Assembly: GCF_014202335.1 (NCBI RefSeq)
Contig: NZ_JACHGP010000004.1
Coordinates: 381,354 to 445,353 of the forward strand
From: Mycobacterium sp. AZCC_0083
GTDB taxonomy: Bacteria > Actinomycetota > Actinomycetes > Mycobacteriales > Mycobacteriaceae
Direction of reading: 5' to 3'
DNA length: 64,000 bases
Part shown: one piece after another, positions 7,702 through 15,270 of the stretch
Position numbering within the stretch: position 1 is the first letter of the stretch
Layout of the letters: each line of letters begins with the position of its first letter
The notes under the pieces: model-generated
Database searches by the model: none
The model's input: the letters and a program-made list of their open reading frames with translations, nothing else
What the model was told of the DNA's origin: nothing
Translations under genes and position numbers: made by a program

Positions 7702-8565
7702 GTGCCCGAACTGCCCGAGGTCGAAGCGCTCGCCGACCACCTCCGCCGCCACGCCGTCGGCCTAACCGTCGGGCGTGTCGACGTCGCCGCGTTGTCGGTG
7801 CTCAAGACCTTCGACCCACCGATCTCGGCGCTGCACGGCCAGGTCGTCACCGGCGCCAACCGGTGGGCCAAGTACCTCGGCCTGCAATGCGGGGAACTGC
7901 ATCTCATCACCCACCTGTCGCGGGCAGGCTGGCTGCGCTGGTCGGACAAGCTCAGCCCGGCGCCGCTGAAACCCGGCAAGGGGCCGATCGCCCTGCGGGT
8001 GCACCTCGGCAAGCCGGGCGAAGACCCCGGTTTCGACCTCACCGAGGCCGGCACCCAGAAACGACTGGCGGTGTGGCTGGTCGACGATCCGATGAAGGTT
8101 CCGCAGATCGCCGCCCTCGGTCCGGACGCCCTGTCGCTCGGCCCCGACGACCTCGCGGCGGCGCTCAAGGGCAACAGCGCCAGGATCAAGAACGTGATCA
8201 CCGACCAGAAGGTGATCGCCGGTATCGGCAACGCCTACAGCGACGAGATCTTGCACGTCGCGAAGCTGTCGCCGTTCGCCACCGCGGGCAAGCTCACCGA
8301 CGCCCAGCTCGCCGCCCTGCACGACGCGATGATCTCGGTGCTCACCGATGCGGTCACGCGATCGGTCGGGCAGGGCGCCGCCACCCTCAAGGGTGAGAAG
8401 CGTTCGGGGCTGCGGGTACACGCCCGCACGGGACTGCCATGTCCGGTGTGCGGCGATACCGTGCGCGAGGTGTCCTTCGCGGACAAGTCGTTTCAGTACT
8501 GCCCGACCTGTCAGACGGGCGGCAAGGTCCTGGCCGATCGGCGGATGTCCAAGCTGCTCAAGTAG
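7702..8565 (+). CDS. Full-length Fpg/Nei family DNA glycosylase
   Basis: This base-excision-repair glycosylase/AP lyase (287 residues) removes oxidised bases. After Met removal the protein starts PELPEVE, giving the catalytic Pro1 and Glu2. The helix-two-turn-helix appears as KNVITDQKVIAGIGNAYSDEIL. The C-terminal zinc finger is complete, CPVC followed by CPTC, and ends GGKVLADRRMSKLLK. GTG 7702 is forced by the Pro-Glu requirement. In M. tuberculosis the corresponding Fpg2 (Rv0944, as I remember) lacks the N-terminal domain, whereas this copy is complete. It overlaps the convergent TetR gene by 8 bp. Confidence 0.9.
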   Translation: MPELPEVEALADHLRRHAVGLTVGRVDVAALSVLKTFDPPISALHGQVVTGANRWAKYLGLQCGELHLITHLSRAGWLRWSDKLSPAPLKPGKGPIALRVHLGKPGEDPGFDLTEAGTQKRLAVWLVDDPMKVPQIAALGPDALSLGPDDLAAALKGNSARIKNVITDQKVIAGIGNAYSDEILHVAKLSPFATAGKLTDAQLAALHDAMISVLTDAVTRSVGQGAATLKGEKRSGLRVHARTGLPCPVCGDTVREVSFADKSFQYCPTCQTGGKVLADRRMSKLLK

Positions 8566-9124
8566 TTTCGACGGGTCGCATCCCGTCGATCACGATGTCC
8601 ATCATCCGGCGGGCCTGCTCTTTTCCGGCTGGGTCGTCGGACACCCGCCACAGGAATCCCATGAGTAACAGCACGTCGTCGGGGTCGAGACCGTCGCGCA
8701 CGCTGCCGTCGGCCACGCAAGCGTCGAGGAGCGTCGTCACGGCTTTCACGACCGGTGCGTAGGTGGCGTTGATCGCATCCTTGACGGCTGCGGTCTGCAG
8801 TGCGTCGCCAAGGCCGTGTTTCACCTTGACGTAGTCGGCGAGGGTGTGGAACCACGTCTGGAAGGCCTCGAGAGGTGCCCGCGTGGCGAGCACCTCGGTG
8901 ACGGAGTTGACCAGCCGCCGCACGTCGTGCTGATAGACGGCCAGGATCAGCGCCTCCCGCGTCGGATAGTGCCGATACAGCGTGCCGGGCCCCACTCCCG
9001 CGCGCTTGGCGATCGCATTGAGCGACGTCGCGCTCGACTCGGCGAAGGCATCGTGTGCGACCTGCAGGATGTGCTCGCGGTTGCGCACGGCATCGGAGCG
9101 CTGCAATCCCTTGTCGACGGTCAC
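8558..9124 (-). CDS. TetR family regulator, divergent from an aldo/keto reductase
   Basis: This 188-residue TetR repressor has the N-terminal HTH AVRNREHILQVAHDAF through SLNAIAKRAGVGPGTLYRHY and a C-terminal domain of the type often annotated as a SbtR-like C-terminal domain. GTG 9124 is the start. It diverges from the aldo/keto reductase at 9215, and two identical CGGAGAACTCTCCG dyads lie between them. It most likely represses both itself and the reductase (inference). The ligand is unknown, though a reactive carbonyl would fit the target. Confidence 0.87.
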   Translation of the reverse strand: MTVDKGLQRSDAVRNREHILQVAHDAFAESSATSLNAIAKRAGVGPGTLYRHYPTREALILAVYQHDVRRLVNSVTEVLATRAPLEAFQTWFHTLADYVKVKHGLGDALQTAAVKDAINATYAPVVKAVTTLLDACVADGSVRDGLDPDDVLLLMGFLWRVSDDPAGKEQARRMMDIVIDGMRPVETT

Positions 9125-9143
9125 GCTGGCCCTTCTTGCTAAA

Positions 9144-9189
9144 CGGAGAACTCTCCGATACGTTCGATGGAGAAGCGGAGAACTCTCCG
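9144..9189. promoter_or_regulatory. Two copies of CGGAGAACTCTCCG, TetR operator pair
   Basis: The 14-mer CGGAGAACTCTCCG (6-bp inverted arms, 2-bp centre) occurs at 9144-9157 and again at 9176-9189. The identity extends into a 3' GATAC-type flank, so the unit is an 18-bp direct repeat at 32-bp spacing. Both copies lie between the divergent tetR and reductase starts. This is the best operator signature in the window for a local regulator. Confidence 0.72.
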
Positions 9190-9214
9190 ATACAGCATCA
9201 CTCTAGGGACGGCC

Positions 9215-10258
9215 ATGGATTACATCAAGCTTGGTAACACGGGTCTGGACATCTCGCCCATCGCGATCGGTGCCATGACATATGGCGATCCGAGTCGCGG
9301 CCACCCTGTCTGGTCGCTCGGCGAGGACGACAGCAGGCCACTCGTCAAGCACGCACTCGAGGCGGGCATCAACGTCTTCGACACGGCGAACATGTACTCG
9401 CAGGGATCGAGTGAGGAGATCCTCGGCCGTGCCCTTCGCGACTTCGCCGACCGCGACGTCGTCGTCATCGCCACCAAGCTGCGCCACCCGATGCGCCCCG
9501 GGCCCAACGGAAAGGGATTGTCCCGCAAGGCGATCCTGACCGAGATCGACCACAGCCTCCGACGGCTCGGCACCGACTACGTCGACCTGTACCAGATCCA
9601 CCGATTGGATCCGTCGACGCCGATCGAGGAGACCCTCGAGGCCCTGCACGACATCGTCAAGGCGGGCAAGGTGCGCTACCTCGGTGCGTCGTCGATGCAC
9701 GCGTGGGAGTTCGCCAAGGCGCTGCATATGCAGCGACAACACGGCTGGGCCCGGTTCGTGTCGATGCAGAACCACTACAACCTGCTGGCACGAGAGGAAG
9801 AGCGCGAGATGCTGCCGCTGTGCGGCGACGAGGGCGTCGGCACGATCGTGTGGAGTCCGCTGGCCCGAGGCAGGCTGGCCCGCCCCTATCGCGCGGAGTC
9901 TACCGCCAGGTCGGCCAACGACGGCTTCGCCGACATGCTGTACGCCGCAACCGAGGACAGCGATCGCGCAATCATCGACGCGGTAGGAAGCGTCGCCGAT
10001 GGCCGCGGGGTGTCCCGCGCGCAGATCGCGCTGGCCTGGCTGCGGAAGAACCCCGTGGTGGCGGCGCCGCTGGTCGGCGCGAGCAGCACGTCGCAGATCG
10101 ACGATGCGGTCGCCTCGCTCGACATCGACCTATCCGGCGACGAGATCTGGCAACTCGAACAGCACTACACGCCGCGCTACGACTTCCAGGGCGTCTCCAG
10201 TGACGCGGCGGCACAGCAGATCATGGCTCAGATCCCGCAGCTCACCACGTCGTCATAG
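9215..10258 (+). CDS. Aldo/keto reductase
   Basis: This NADPH-dependent aldo/keto reductase of about 347 residues has a TIM barrel. The catalytic tetrad is visible: Asp56 and Tyr61 in FDTANMYSQG, Lys88 in VVIATKLRH, and His129 in YVDLYQIHRLD. The C-terminal NADPH-binding stretch VVAAPLVGASSTSQIDDAVAS is intact. ATG 9215 is chosen because the family starts MDYIKLGNTGLDISP, and AGGGAC lies just upstream; an upstream ATG at 9167 would overlap the operators. It is probably induced when the divergent TetR is released. The substrate is unknown. Confidence 0.88.
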   Translation: MDYIKLGNTGLDISPIAIGAMTYGDPSRGHPVWSLGEDDSRPLVKHALEAGINVFDTANMYSQGSSEEILGRALRDFADRDVVVIATKLRHPMRPGPNGKGLSRKAILTEIDHSLRRLGTDYVDLYQIHRLDPSTPIEETLEALHDIVKAGKVRYLGASSMHAWEFAKALHMQRQHGWARFVSMQNHYNLLAREEEREMLPLCGDEGVGTIVWSPLARGRLARPYRAESTARSANDGFADMLYAATEDSDRAIIDAVGSVADGRGVSRAQIALAWLRKNPVVAAPLVGASSTSQIDDAVASLDIDLSGDEIWQLEQHYTPRYDFQGVSSDAAAQQIMAQIPQLTTSS

Positions 10259-10261
10259 GGG

Positions 10262-10822
10262 CTAGCTGCAGTATGAGTGGGTGGCGAACGTCAGCGCCTG
10301 TTGGTACAGCGGATCGAGTTGGCGGTCTGCGGTGACGGCACGCACGGCATCGTCGCGTTGCTGGCCGCACGCGGGTCCGCGCAGCGAATCCCAGTGCAGC
10401 GCCATCTCGGTCACCATCTGGTGGTTGAACCCGTCGATGGCGGCGCGCGACGCCGAGAGGTCGGGGGCGGTCGTCGGCGCGGCGGCGGGGTCGAGCTTCC
10501 ATTGGCCGAACCGGGTGTACTCGATGCCCTCGGTGGCGTGCACCTGGTCGGTGAAGATCGTCCGCACGGGCTGCGGGTCGATCCCCTGCTTCGTCGCGTC
10601 GATGCCGACCGAATCCACCACCTGTCGGGACCGGGGAGGGTCGTCGATCGGGCCGCCCTTCACCCATTTGAACGCGGCAACGGGGTCCGCCGTCTGCAAT
10701 CGCTGGGCGGCGGTATCCACCAGGCGGTACAGCGGGCTCGGGTCGTCTGCGCGGGCGATGGGCGCAACGCCGATCGGCGCGGTCAGGACGGTTGTGACGA
10801 GGAGTAGGACGGCATGCCTCAC
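10262..10822 (-). CDS. Secreted chorismate mutase, AroQ gamma type
   Basis: This enzyme converts chorismate to prephenate outside the cytoplasm. A Sec signal peptide is clear (RHAVLLLVTTVLTAPIGVAP, ending ARA before DDPSPL). The mature part follows the M. tuberculosis secreted mutase (Rv1885c) almost motif by motif: DPVAAFKWVKG, FTDQVHATEGIEYTRFGQWK, DLSASRAAIDGFNHQM, and two Cys (GPACG and HSYCS) that form a disulfide in that family. The start is GTG 10822, since no in-frame ATG fits. It is convergent with the aldo/keto reductase (3-bp gap). The physiological role of exported mutases in mycobacteria is unsettled. Confidence 0.9.
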   Translation of the reverse strand: MRHAVLLLVTTVLTAPIGVAPIARADDPSPLYRLVDTAAQRLQTADPVAAFKWVKGGPIDDPPRSRQVVDSVGIDATKQGIDPQPVRTIFTDQVHATEGIEYTRFGQWKLDPAAAPTTAPDLSASRAAIDGFNHQMVTEMALHWDSLRGPACGQQRDDAVRAVTADRQLDPLYQQALTFATHSYCS

Positions 10823-10859
10823 GGTGATCCATCATCGTCCTTCTGGTTACGCTGCTCCA

Positions 10860-11609
10860 ATGACCCGGCAGAAGATCCTCATCACAGGCGCCAGCTCCGG
10901 ACTGGGCGCGGGCATGGCCCGCCAGTTCGCGGCCAAGGGGCGTGACCTGGCGCTGTGTGCGCGCCGCACCGACAACCTCGAGGAGCTCAAGGACGAACTC
11001 ACGGCCCGGCATCCCGGCATCACGGTTGCCGTCGCCGCGCTCGACGTCAACGACCACGAGGCCGTGCCGAAGGTGTTCGCCGAACTGGACGACGAGCTCG
11101 GGGGCATCGACTGCGTCATCGTGAACGCGGGCATCGGCAAGGGCTATCCGCTCGGCGGCGGCAAGCCCTGGGCCAACAAGGCCACCCTCGAGACGAACCT
11201 GGTGTCGGGTCTGGTGCAGATCGAAACGGCACTCGAGATGTTCAAGAAGGCGGGCAAGGGCCACCTGGTGCTGGTGTCCTCGGTGCTCGGCAACAAGGGC
11301 GTGCCCGGCGGCAAGGCCGCCTACGCCGCGAGCAAGGCGGGGATGACGTCCCTCGGCGAATCGCTGCGGGCCGAATACCCTTCTGGGCCAATCAAGATCA
11401 CGGTGCTCGAGCCCGGCTACATCGAATCCGAGATGACCGCGAAGTCGGCCACCACGATGCTCATGGTGGACAACGAGACCGGCGTCAAGGCCATGGTCGA
11501 CGCCATCGAGAAGGAGAAGGGCCGCGCCGTCGTGCCGGCCTGGCCCTGGTGGCCGCTGGTGGAGCTGATGAAGGTGCTGCCCCCGCGCTTCACCCAACGC
11601 TTCGCCTGA
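10860..11609 (+). CDS. SDR family oxidoreductase (Rv0945-like)
   Basis: This classical short-chain dehydrogenase has 249 residues. It shows ILITGASSGLGAGMA (TGxxxGLG), ALDVNDHEA, VIVNAGIGKG (NAG), VLVSSVLG (catalytic Ser) and AYAASKAGM (YxxxK). The C-terminus has an amphipathic stretch PAWPWWPLVELMKVLPP, which may associate with the membrane. ATG 10860 fits the family start MTRQKILITGAS. It opens the conserved backbone segment that continues with pgi in M. tuberculosis. The substrate is unknown. Confidence 0.88.
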   Translation: MTRQKILITGASSGLGAGMARQFAAKGRDLALCARRTDNLEELKDELTARHPGITVAVAALDVNDHEAVPKVFAELDDELGGIDCVIVNAGIGKGYPLGGGKPWANKATLETNLVSGLVQIETALEMFKKAGKGHLVLVSSVLGNKGVPGGKAAYAASKAGMTSLGESLRAEYPSGPIKITVLEPGYIESEMTAKSATTMLMVDNETGVKAMVDAIEKEKGRAVVPAWPWWPLVELMKVLPPRFTQRFA

Positions 11610-11624
11610 CCCTCCCTCACCTCC

Positions 11625-11679
11625 TGCGATTTCGGCGTGTTTTGTTGCGCTGAGCGCCACTGATCACGCCCAAATCGCA
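11625..11679. repeat. Hairpin element, TGCGATTTCGGCGTG arms, 25-nt loop
   Basis: The left arm TGCGATTTCGGCGTG (11625-11639) pairs with CACGCCCAAATCGCA (11665-11679) with a single mismatch. The element follows the SDR gene stop by 16 bp. Related elements with the same arm core and loop size lie at 53706-53759 and 58327-58376. It could act as a terminator or as a small dispersed repeat; there is no T-run. Confidence 0.65.
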
Positions 11680-11692
11680 TGGGGGGTTTTCC

Positions 11693-11705
11693 CAACAATA
11701 TGTTG
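11693..11705. promoter_or_regulatory. CAACA-ATA-TGTTG dyad in front of an XRE remnant
   Basis: CAACAATATGTTG has perfect 5-bp inverted arms and ends one base before ATG 11707. Its position fits an operator or promoter element of the XRE-type gene, although that gene is now truncated. No experimental link can be made from sequence alone. Confidence 0.35.
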
Positions 11706-11706
11706 T

Positions 11707-12180
11707 ATGAGTCCGGTGAGACGTGGGGAAACACTCCCCATCCACAACCGCATCAGCGTCTTGCGCGCCGAGCGGCGGATGACGCGAGTTGAACTCGCTG
11801 CAGCAGATTGAGCCGACAATCCTCGATCGGTACCAGGCCTATCGCACCCGCTGTTGTGGTTGCCCGCGTGTCTGCTTTTCTTCCCGTCGTGGATGGCGCT
11901 GCAGATCGTGTCCGGGCGCCAGGGTGACGCGCCGGAGGCGGCACTCGACGAGTTCGAGATCCAACAGCGGAACAGTGCCCGCTCGATCGGGCTGACCGTG
12001 ACGCAGAACCTGATGTTGCTGCCGATCGGCTACTTGATCATCGGTTCGGTGATGACGCGCGGGACCGACGTCTCCATGGCCTACGCCGGAGGGCTGATGG
12101 CGCTCACGGTGTTGATGGTCGGCGGCTGTATGCCTGCGATGATCCTCGGTTGGACGAGATCGGACATGGACCCCGAGTAA
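11707..12180 (+). pseudogene. Remnant of an XRE regulator joined to a small membrane protein
   Basis: The frame from ATG 11707 reads 34 codons, ending NRISVLRAERRMTRVELAAA then Asp and TGA (11809-11811). It is the first helix pair of a Cro/XRE HTH; the recognition helix and the rest are missing. The same frame continues after the TGA as a membrane protein: PLLWLPACLLFFPSWMAL, then SIGLTVTQNLMLLPIGYLII and GGLMALTVLMVGGCMPAMILGW, stopping at 12178-12180. The only in-frame start in front of the membrane part is TTG 11854 without a ribosome-binding site. The likely history is a deletion that fused an XRE gene to its neighbour. The distal part could still be translated. Confidence 0.6.
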
Positions 12181-12184
12181 CTCG

Positions 12185-13117
12185 CTAGCTCGCGCGTAGT
12201 AGTCGAGCGGCGTCGTGGTCGTGGGTGGGCACCATGGTCACCCGATCCTTGACGGCGTGCAGGCGATGCAACGTCCGAAAGGTCTCCGAACGATCCACGT
12301 CTGCGATGCCGCCGGGGTAGCTCGACTTTTGCCGGATGTCCTCGATTTGCCATGTGTGCCATGCCGCGTCGCCGGCAAGGAGCACCCAACCGTCGACGGT
12401 GTGCAGCAGGATTCCGACGCTGCCGGGAGTGTGCCCCGCAAGGTCGACGAGGACCACGGAACCGTCGCCGAACAAGTCATGACTGCTCGCGAAGGTCAGC
12501 ACCGGCGGTCCGTCGAGGTCATAGCCGACGGTCGTGCGGCCCAGCAGCGAGTCCCTGACACCTCCCACCGGCGCGATGGGACCCGTCATGACCCAATCCT
12601 GTTCCCTGCGATGGAGACACACGGGGAGGCCGGGAAGGTCGAGCAGTCCGCACACGTGGTCCCAATGCGCGTGCGTCGGCAGTGCGAAGTCGATGCCGCC
12701 GGCGCCGATCGCGGATTCCTTCAGGGCCGTGACCGTCGGGACGACGTCGTCCGGCGGGCGAACGGCAGGCCGCAGGAACGCGGGAAGTTGTGCGACGGCC
12801 CGCTTTCCGGCGTCGACGCACACGCCCGGGTCCACGATGAAGGTGGCATGTGGGTGCGTCACGACGAACGATGCGAGCGAATTGCCGATCCGTTTCGGCT
12901 GCCTGCGTCCCTCGACGATGAAGGAGGTAGGGACCGACTGGCGTACCTGCCGCAGCGCCGTGACGGAGACCGTGACGGAGGACTGGGGCAATCCGGCGTC
13001 GGTCAGTGACCGCATGAACCGGTCATCGGCTCGGCGGGGTCGGAACGCGCCCGTGGCGAGTCCGATGAGCGCGCCGCAGCATTCGGCGAGTGTTGGCGAT
13101 TGCACGTTTTGGGGCAC
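12185..13117 (-). CDS. MBL-fold metallo-hydrolase
   Basis: This 310-residue metallo-beta-lactamase-fold hydrolase has the metal-binding motif THAHWDH (HxHxDH), the third histidine in LAGHTPGSVGI, the bridging Asp in LLAGDAAWH, and a C-terminal His in VPTHDHDAA. This set is typical of lactonase-like and glyoxalase-like members. The N-terminal 70 residues look like a family-specific extension. GTG 13117 is the start. It diverges from a MerR regulator across a perfect 20-bp palindrome, which suggests co-regulation. The substrate is unknown; a lactone is one possibility. Confidence 0.85.
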   Translation of the reverse strand: MPQNVQSPTLAECCGALIGLATGAFRPRRADDRFMRSLTDAGLPQSSVTVSVTALRQVRQSVPTSFIVEGRRQPKRIGNSLASFVVTHPHATFIVDPGVCVDAGKRAVAQLPAFLRPAVRPPDDVVPTVTALKESAIGAGGIDFALPTHAHWDHVCGLLDLPGLPVCLHRREQDWVMTGPIAPVGGVRDSLLGRTTVGYDLDGPPVLTFASSHDLFGDGSVVLVDLAGHTPGSVGILLHTVDGWVLLAGDAAWHTWQIEDIRQKSSYPGGIADVDRSETFRTLHRLHAVKDRVTMVPTHDHDAARLLRAS

Positions 13118-13132
13118 GTGGGCGAAGCTATA

Positions 13133-13152
13133 ACTTCAGGTCGACCTGAAGT
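13133..13152. promoter_or_regulatory. Perfect 20-bp palindrome, MerR operator
   Basis: ACTTCAGGTCGACCTGAAGT is an exact 20-bp palindrome between the divergent hydrolase (GTG 13117) and merR (ATG 13165) genes. MerR-family regulators bind such long dyads inside an over-long promoter spacer. Its centre is 22-23 bp before the merR ATG, so it probably overlaps the merR promoter and the start region of the hydrolase transcript. Confidence 0.72.
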
Positions 13153-13164
13153 AAAGGGCGAAAA

Positions 13165-13572
13165 ATGACTCCAAATGGGCAACGCATCGGGGATGCCGCA
13201 GCGACACTCGGCGTGGCGACACACGTCCTGCGCCACTGGGAGGACGTCGGCCTACTACGCCCGAGCAGGCTGAGCTCGGGCCACCGCGCCTACGACGAGC
13301 AGACGATCGGCCAGGCCAGGATGATTCAGATCTGCCAACGGGCCGGGCTGTCGCTTGCCGACATCGGTGCACTCGGCGCGAGCGACCGAGCGCAACGCAT
13401 CGAACTCATCGAACTCAAGCGCGCCGAACTCGCCGAGCACCTCGCTCGAGTACGGCGCGCCGACGAGTTCCTCGCGCACATCGTGACGTGCACGCACCAC
13501 GTGATCTCCGAGTGCCCGGAGTGCTCGACGCTGGTCGGCGATCAAGCGCTGCGGCCCCGCTCCACTCGGTAG
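13165..13572 (+). CDS. MerR family regulator
   Basis: This 135-residue MerR-type regulator has the N-terminal winged HTH ([27 protein letters not shown], then [11 protein letters not shown]) and a long dimerisation helix rich in Glu and Arg. The C-terminus carries Cys in [17 protein letters not shown] Cys/His cluster there may bind a metal or sense thiol stress, but no ligand can be named. The gene overlaps the convergent pgi 3' end by 31 bp. The perfect palindrome at 13133-13152 is its likely target. Confidence 0.85.
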   Translation: MTPNGQRIGDAAATLGVATHVLRHWEDVGLLRPSRLSSGHRAYDEQTIGQARMIQICQRAGLSLADIGALGASDRAQRIELIELKRAELAEHLARVRRADEFLAHIVTCTHHVISECPECSTLVGDQALRPRSTR

Positions 13573-15221
13573 TGGCGCACCAGCGCGTCAGTCGAACTGT
13601 CGGACTGCTCGGCCGGGGAGCCGTCGTCGATGATCACCGGCAGCAGTGCCTTGGCCTGGGTCTTGCCCAGCTCCACACCCCACTGGTCGAACGAGTCGAT
13701 TCCCCAGATGACGCCCTCGGTGAACACCTGGTGCTCGTAGAGCGCGATCAGCTGGCCCACCACCGACGGCGTCAACTTGGTCGCGAGAATTGAAGTGGTA
13801 GGCCGGTTTCCGGGCATCACCTTGTGCGGGACGACGGCGGCCGGGGTGCCCTCTGCGGCGATCTCCTCAGCGGTCTTGCCGAACGCCAGCACCTGCGTCT
13901 GCGCGAAGAAGTTGCTCATCAACAGATCGTGCATGCTGCCCGTGCCGTCGGCGGTGGGCAGGTCGTCGGTGGGCTGGCTGAACCCGATGAAGTCGGCAGG
14001 GATCAATCGGGTGCCCTGATGGATCAACTGGTAGAACGCGTGCTGACCGTTGGTTCCCGCTTCGCCCCAATAGATTTCGCCTGTTTCGGTGGTGACGGGG
14101 TTGCCGTCGGCCCGCACCGACTTGCCGTTGGACTCCATCGTCAACTGCTGCAGGTAGGCAGCGAAGCGGGCCAGGTCGTTCGAGTACGGCAGCACCGCCC
14201 GCGCCTGCGCATCGAAGAACTCGTTGTACCAGAGTCCGATCAGGCCAAGCAGCGCAGGCGCATTGGCCTCCAGCGGTGTGGTCTTGAAGTGTTCGTCGAT
14301 GACGTGGAAGCCGGCGAGGAACTCGCCGAACCGCTCCTTGCCGACCACTGCCATCACCGAGAGGCCGATCGCCGAATCCACCGAGTACCGGCCGCCGACC
14401 CAGTCCCAGAAGCCGAACATGTTGGCGGTGTCGATGCCGAAGTCGTCGACTAGCTTCTTGTTGGTCGAGACGGCGACGAAGTGCTTGGACACCGCATCTT
14501 GTCCGGCACCGCCGCCGAGTCCGTCAATCAGCCAACGCCGGGCCGCGGTCGCGTTGGTGAGGGTCTCCAACGTCGAGAAGGTCTTCGACGCGACGATGAA
14601 AAGCGTTGTGGCGGGGTCGAGTCCGTCGAGCTTGGCGACGAGGTCGGCCGGGTCGACGTTGGACACGAATCGCGCCGAGATGCCCGCGTCGGCGTAGTGC
14701 CGCAGCGCCTGGTAGACCATCACCGGGCCGAGGTCCGACCCGCCGATGCCGATGTTGACGACGGTCTTGATGCGCTCGCCCGTCGCACCCGTCCACTCGC
14801 CGTTGCGCAGCCGGTCGGTGAAGTCGCCCATCGCGTCGAGCACCTCGTGCACGTCGGCCACGACGTCCTGGCCATCGACCACCAACTCGGCACCCTTGGG
14901 CAGCCGCAACGCGGTGTGCAACACCGCGCGGTCCTCAGAGGTGTTGATGTGCACCCCAGCGAACATGGCGTCGCGCTTGGCCTCCAAGCCTGCCGCCTTT
15001 GCCAGGTCGACGAGCAGCCCCAGCGTCTCGCGGGTGACGCGGTGCTTGCTGTAGTCGATGTACAGATCACCGACCGTCAACGTCAGGTCGCGACCGCGTT
15101 CGGAGTCCTCGTCGAAGAGCTCGCGCAGGGTCTTGGTGCCGACCTGATCGTGATGGCTGACCAACGCGTTCCACGCCGGAGTCTCGGTGATGTCGGGAAT
15201 TTGAACACTCTCTGAGGCCAT
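13542..15221 (-). CDS. pgi: Glucose-6-phosphate isomerase
   Basis: Pgi interconverts glucose 6-phosphate and fructose 6-phosphate in glycolysis and gluconeogenesis. The 559-residue length matches bacterial and eukaryotic-type enzymes. Both family signatures are present: [17 protein letters not shown] (phosphate/substrate region) and the C-terminal [13 protein letters not shown] with the catalytic Lys. [15 protein letters not shown] contains the catalytic His region, and [12 protein letters not shown] the sugar-phosphate loop. ATG 15221 gives the usual N-terminus. This is the Rv0946c position. It is divergent from the aldehyde dehydrogenase, with 49 bp between starts. Confidence 0.96.
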   Translation of the reverse strand: MASESVQIPDITETPAWNALVSHHDQVGTKTLRELFDEDSERGRDLTLTVGDLYIDYSKHRVTRETLGLLVDLAKAAGLEAKRDAMFAGVHINTSEDRAVLHTALRLPKGAELVVDGQDVVADVHEVLDAMGDFTDRLRNGEWTGATGERIKTVVNIGIGGSDLGPVMVYQALRHYADAGISARFVSNVDPADLVAKLDGLDPATTLFIVASKTFSTLETLTNATAARRWLIDGLGGGAGQDAVSKHFVAVSTNKKLVDDFGIDTANMFGFWDWVGGRYSVDSAIGLSVMAVVGKERFGEFLAGFHVIDEHFKTTPLEANAPALLGLIGLWYNEFFDAQARAVLPYSNDLARFAAYLQQLTMESNGKSVRADGNPVTTETGEIYWGEAGTNGQHAFYQLIHQGTRLIPADFIGFSQPTDDLPTADGTGSMHDLLMSNFFAQTQVLAFGKTAEEIAAEGTPAAVVPHKVMPGNRPTTSILATKLTPSVVGQLIALYEHQVFTEGVIWGIDSFDQWGVELGKTQAKALLPVIIDDGSPAEQSDSSTDALVRHYRVERGRSA

Positions 15222-15270
15222 ATCCCGACCCTAGTGCGGCGACGCTTTCGAGGGTGTAAATGATGGACGT

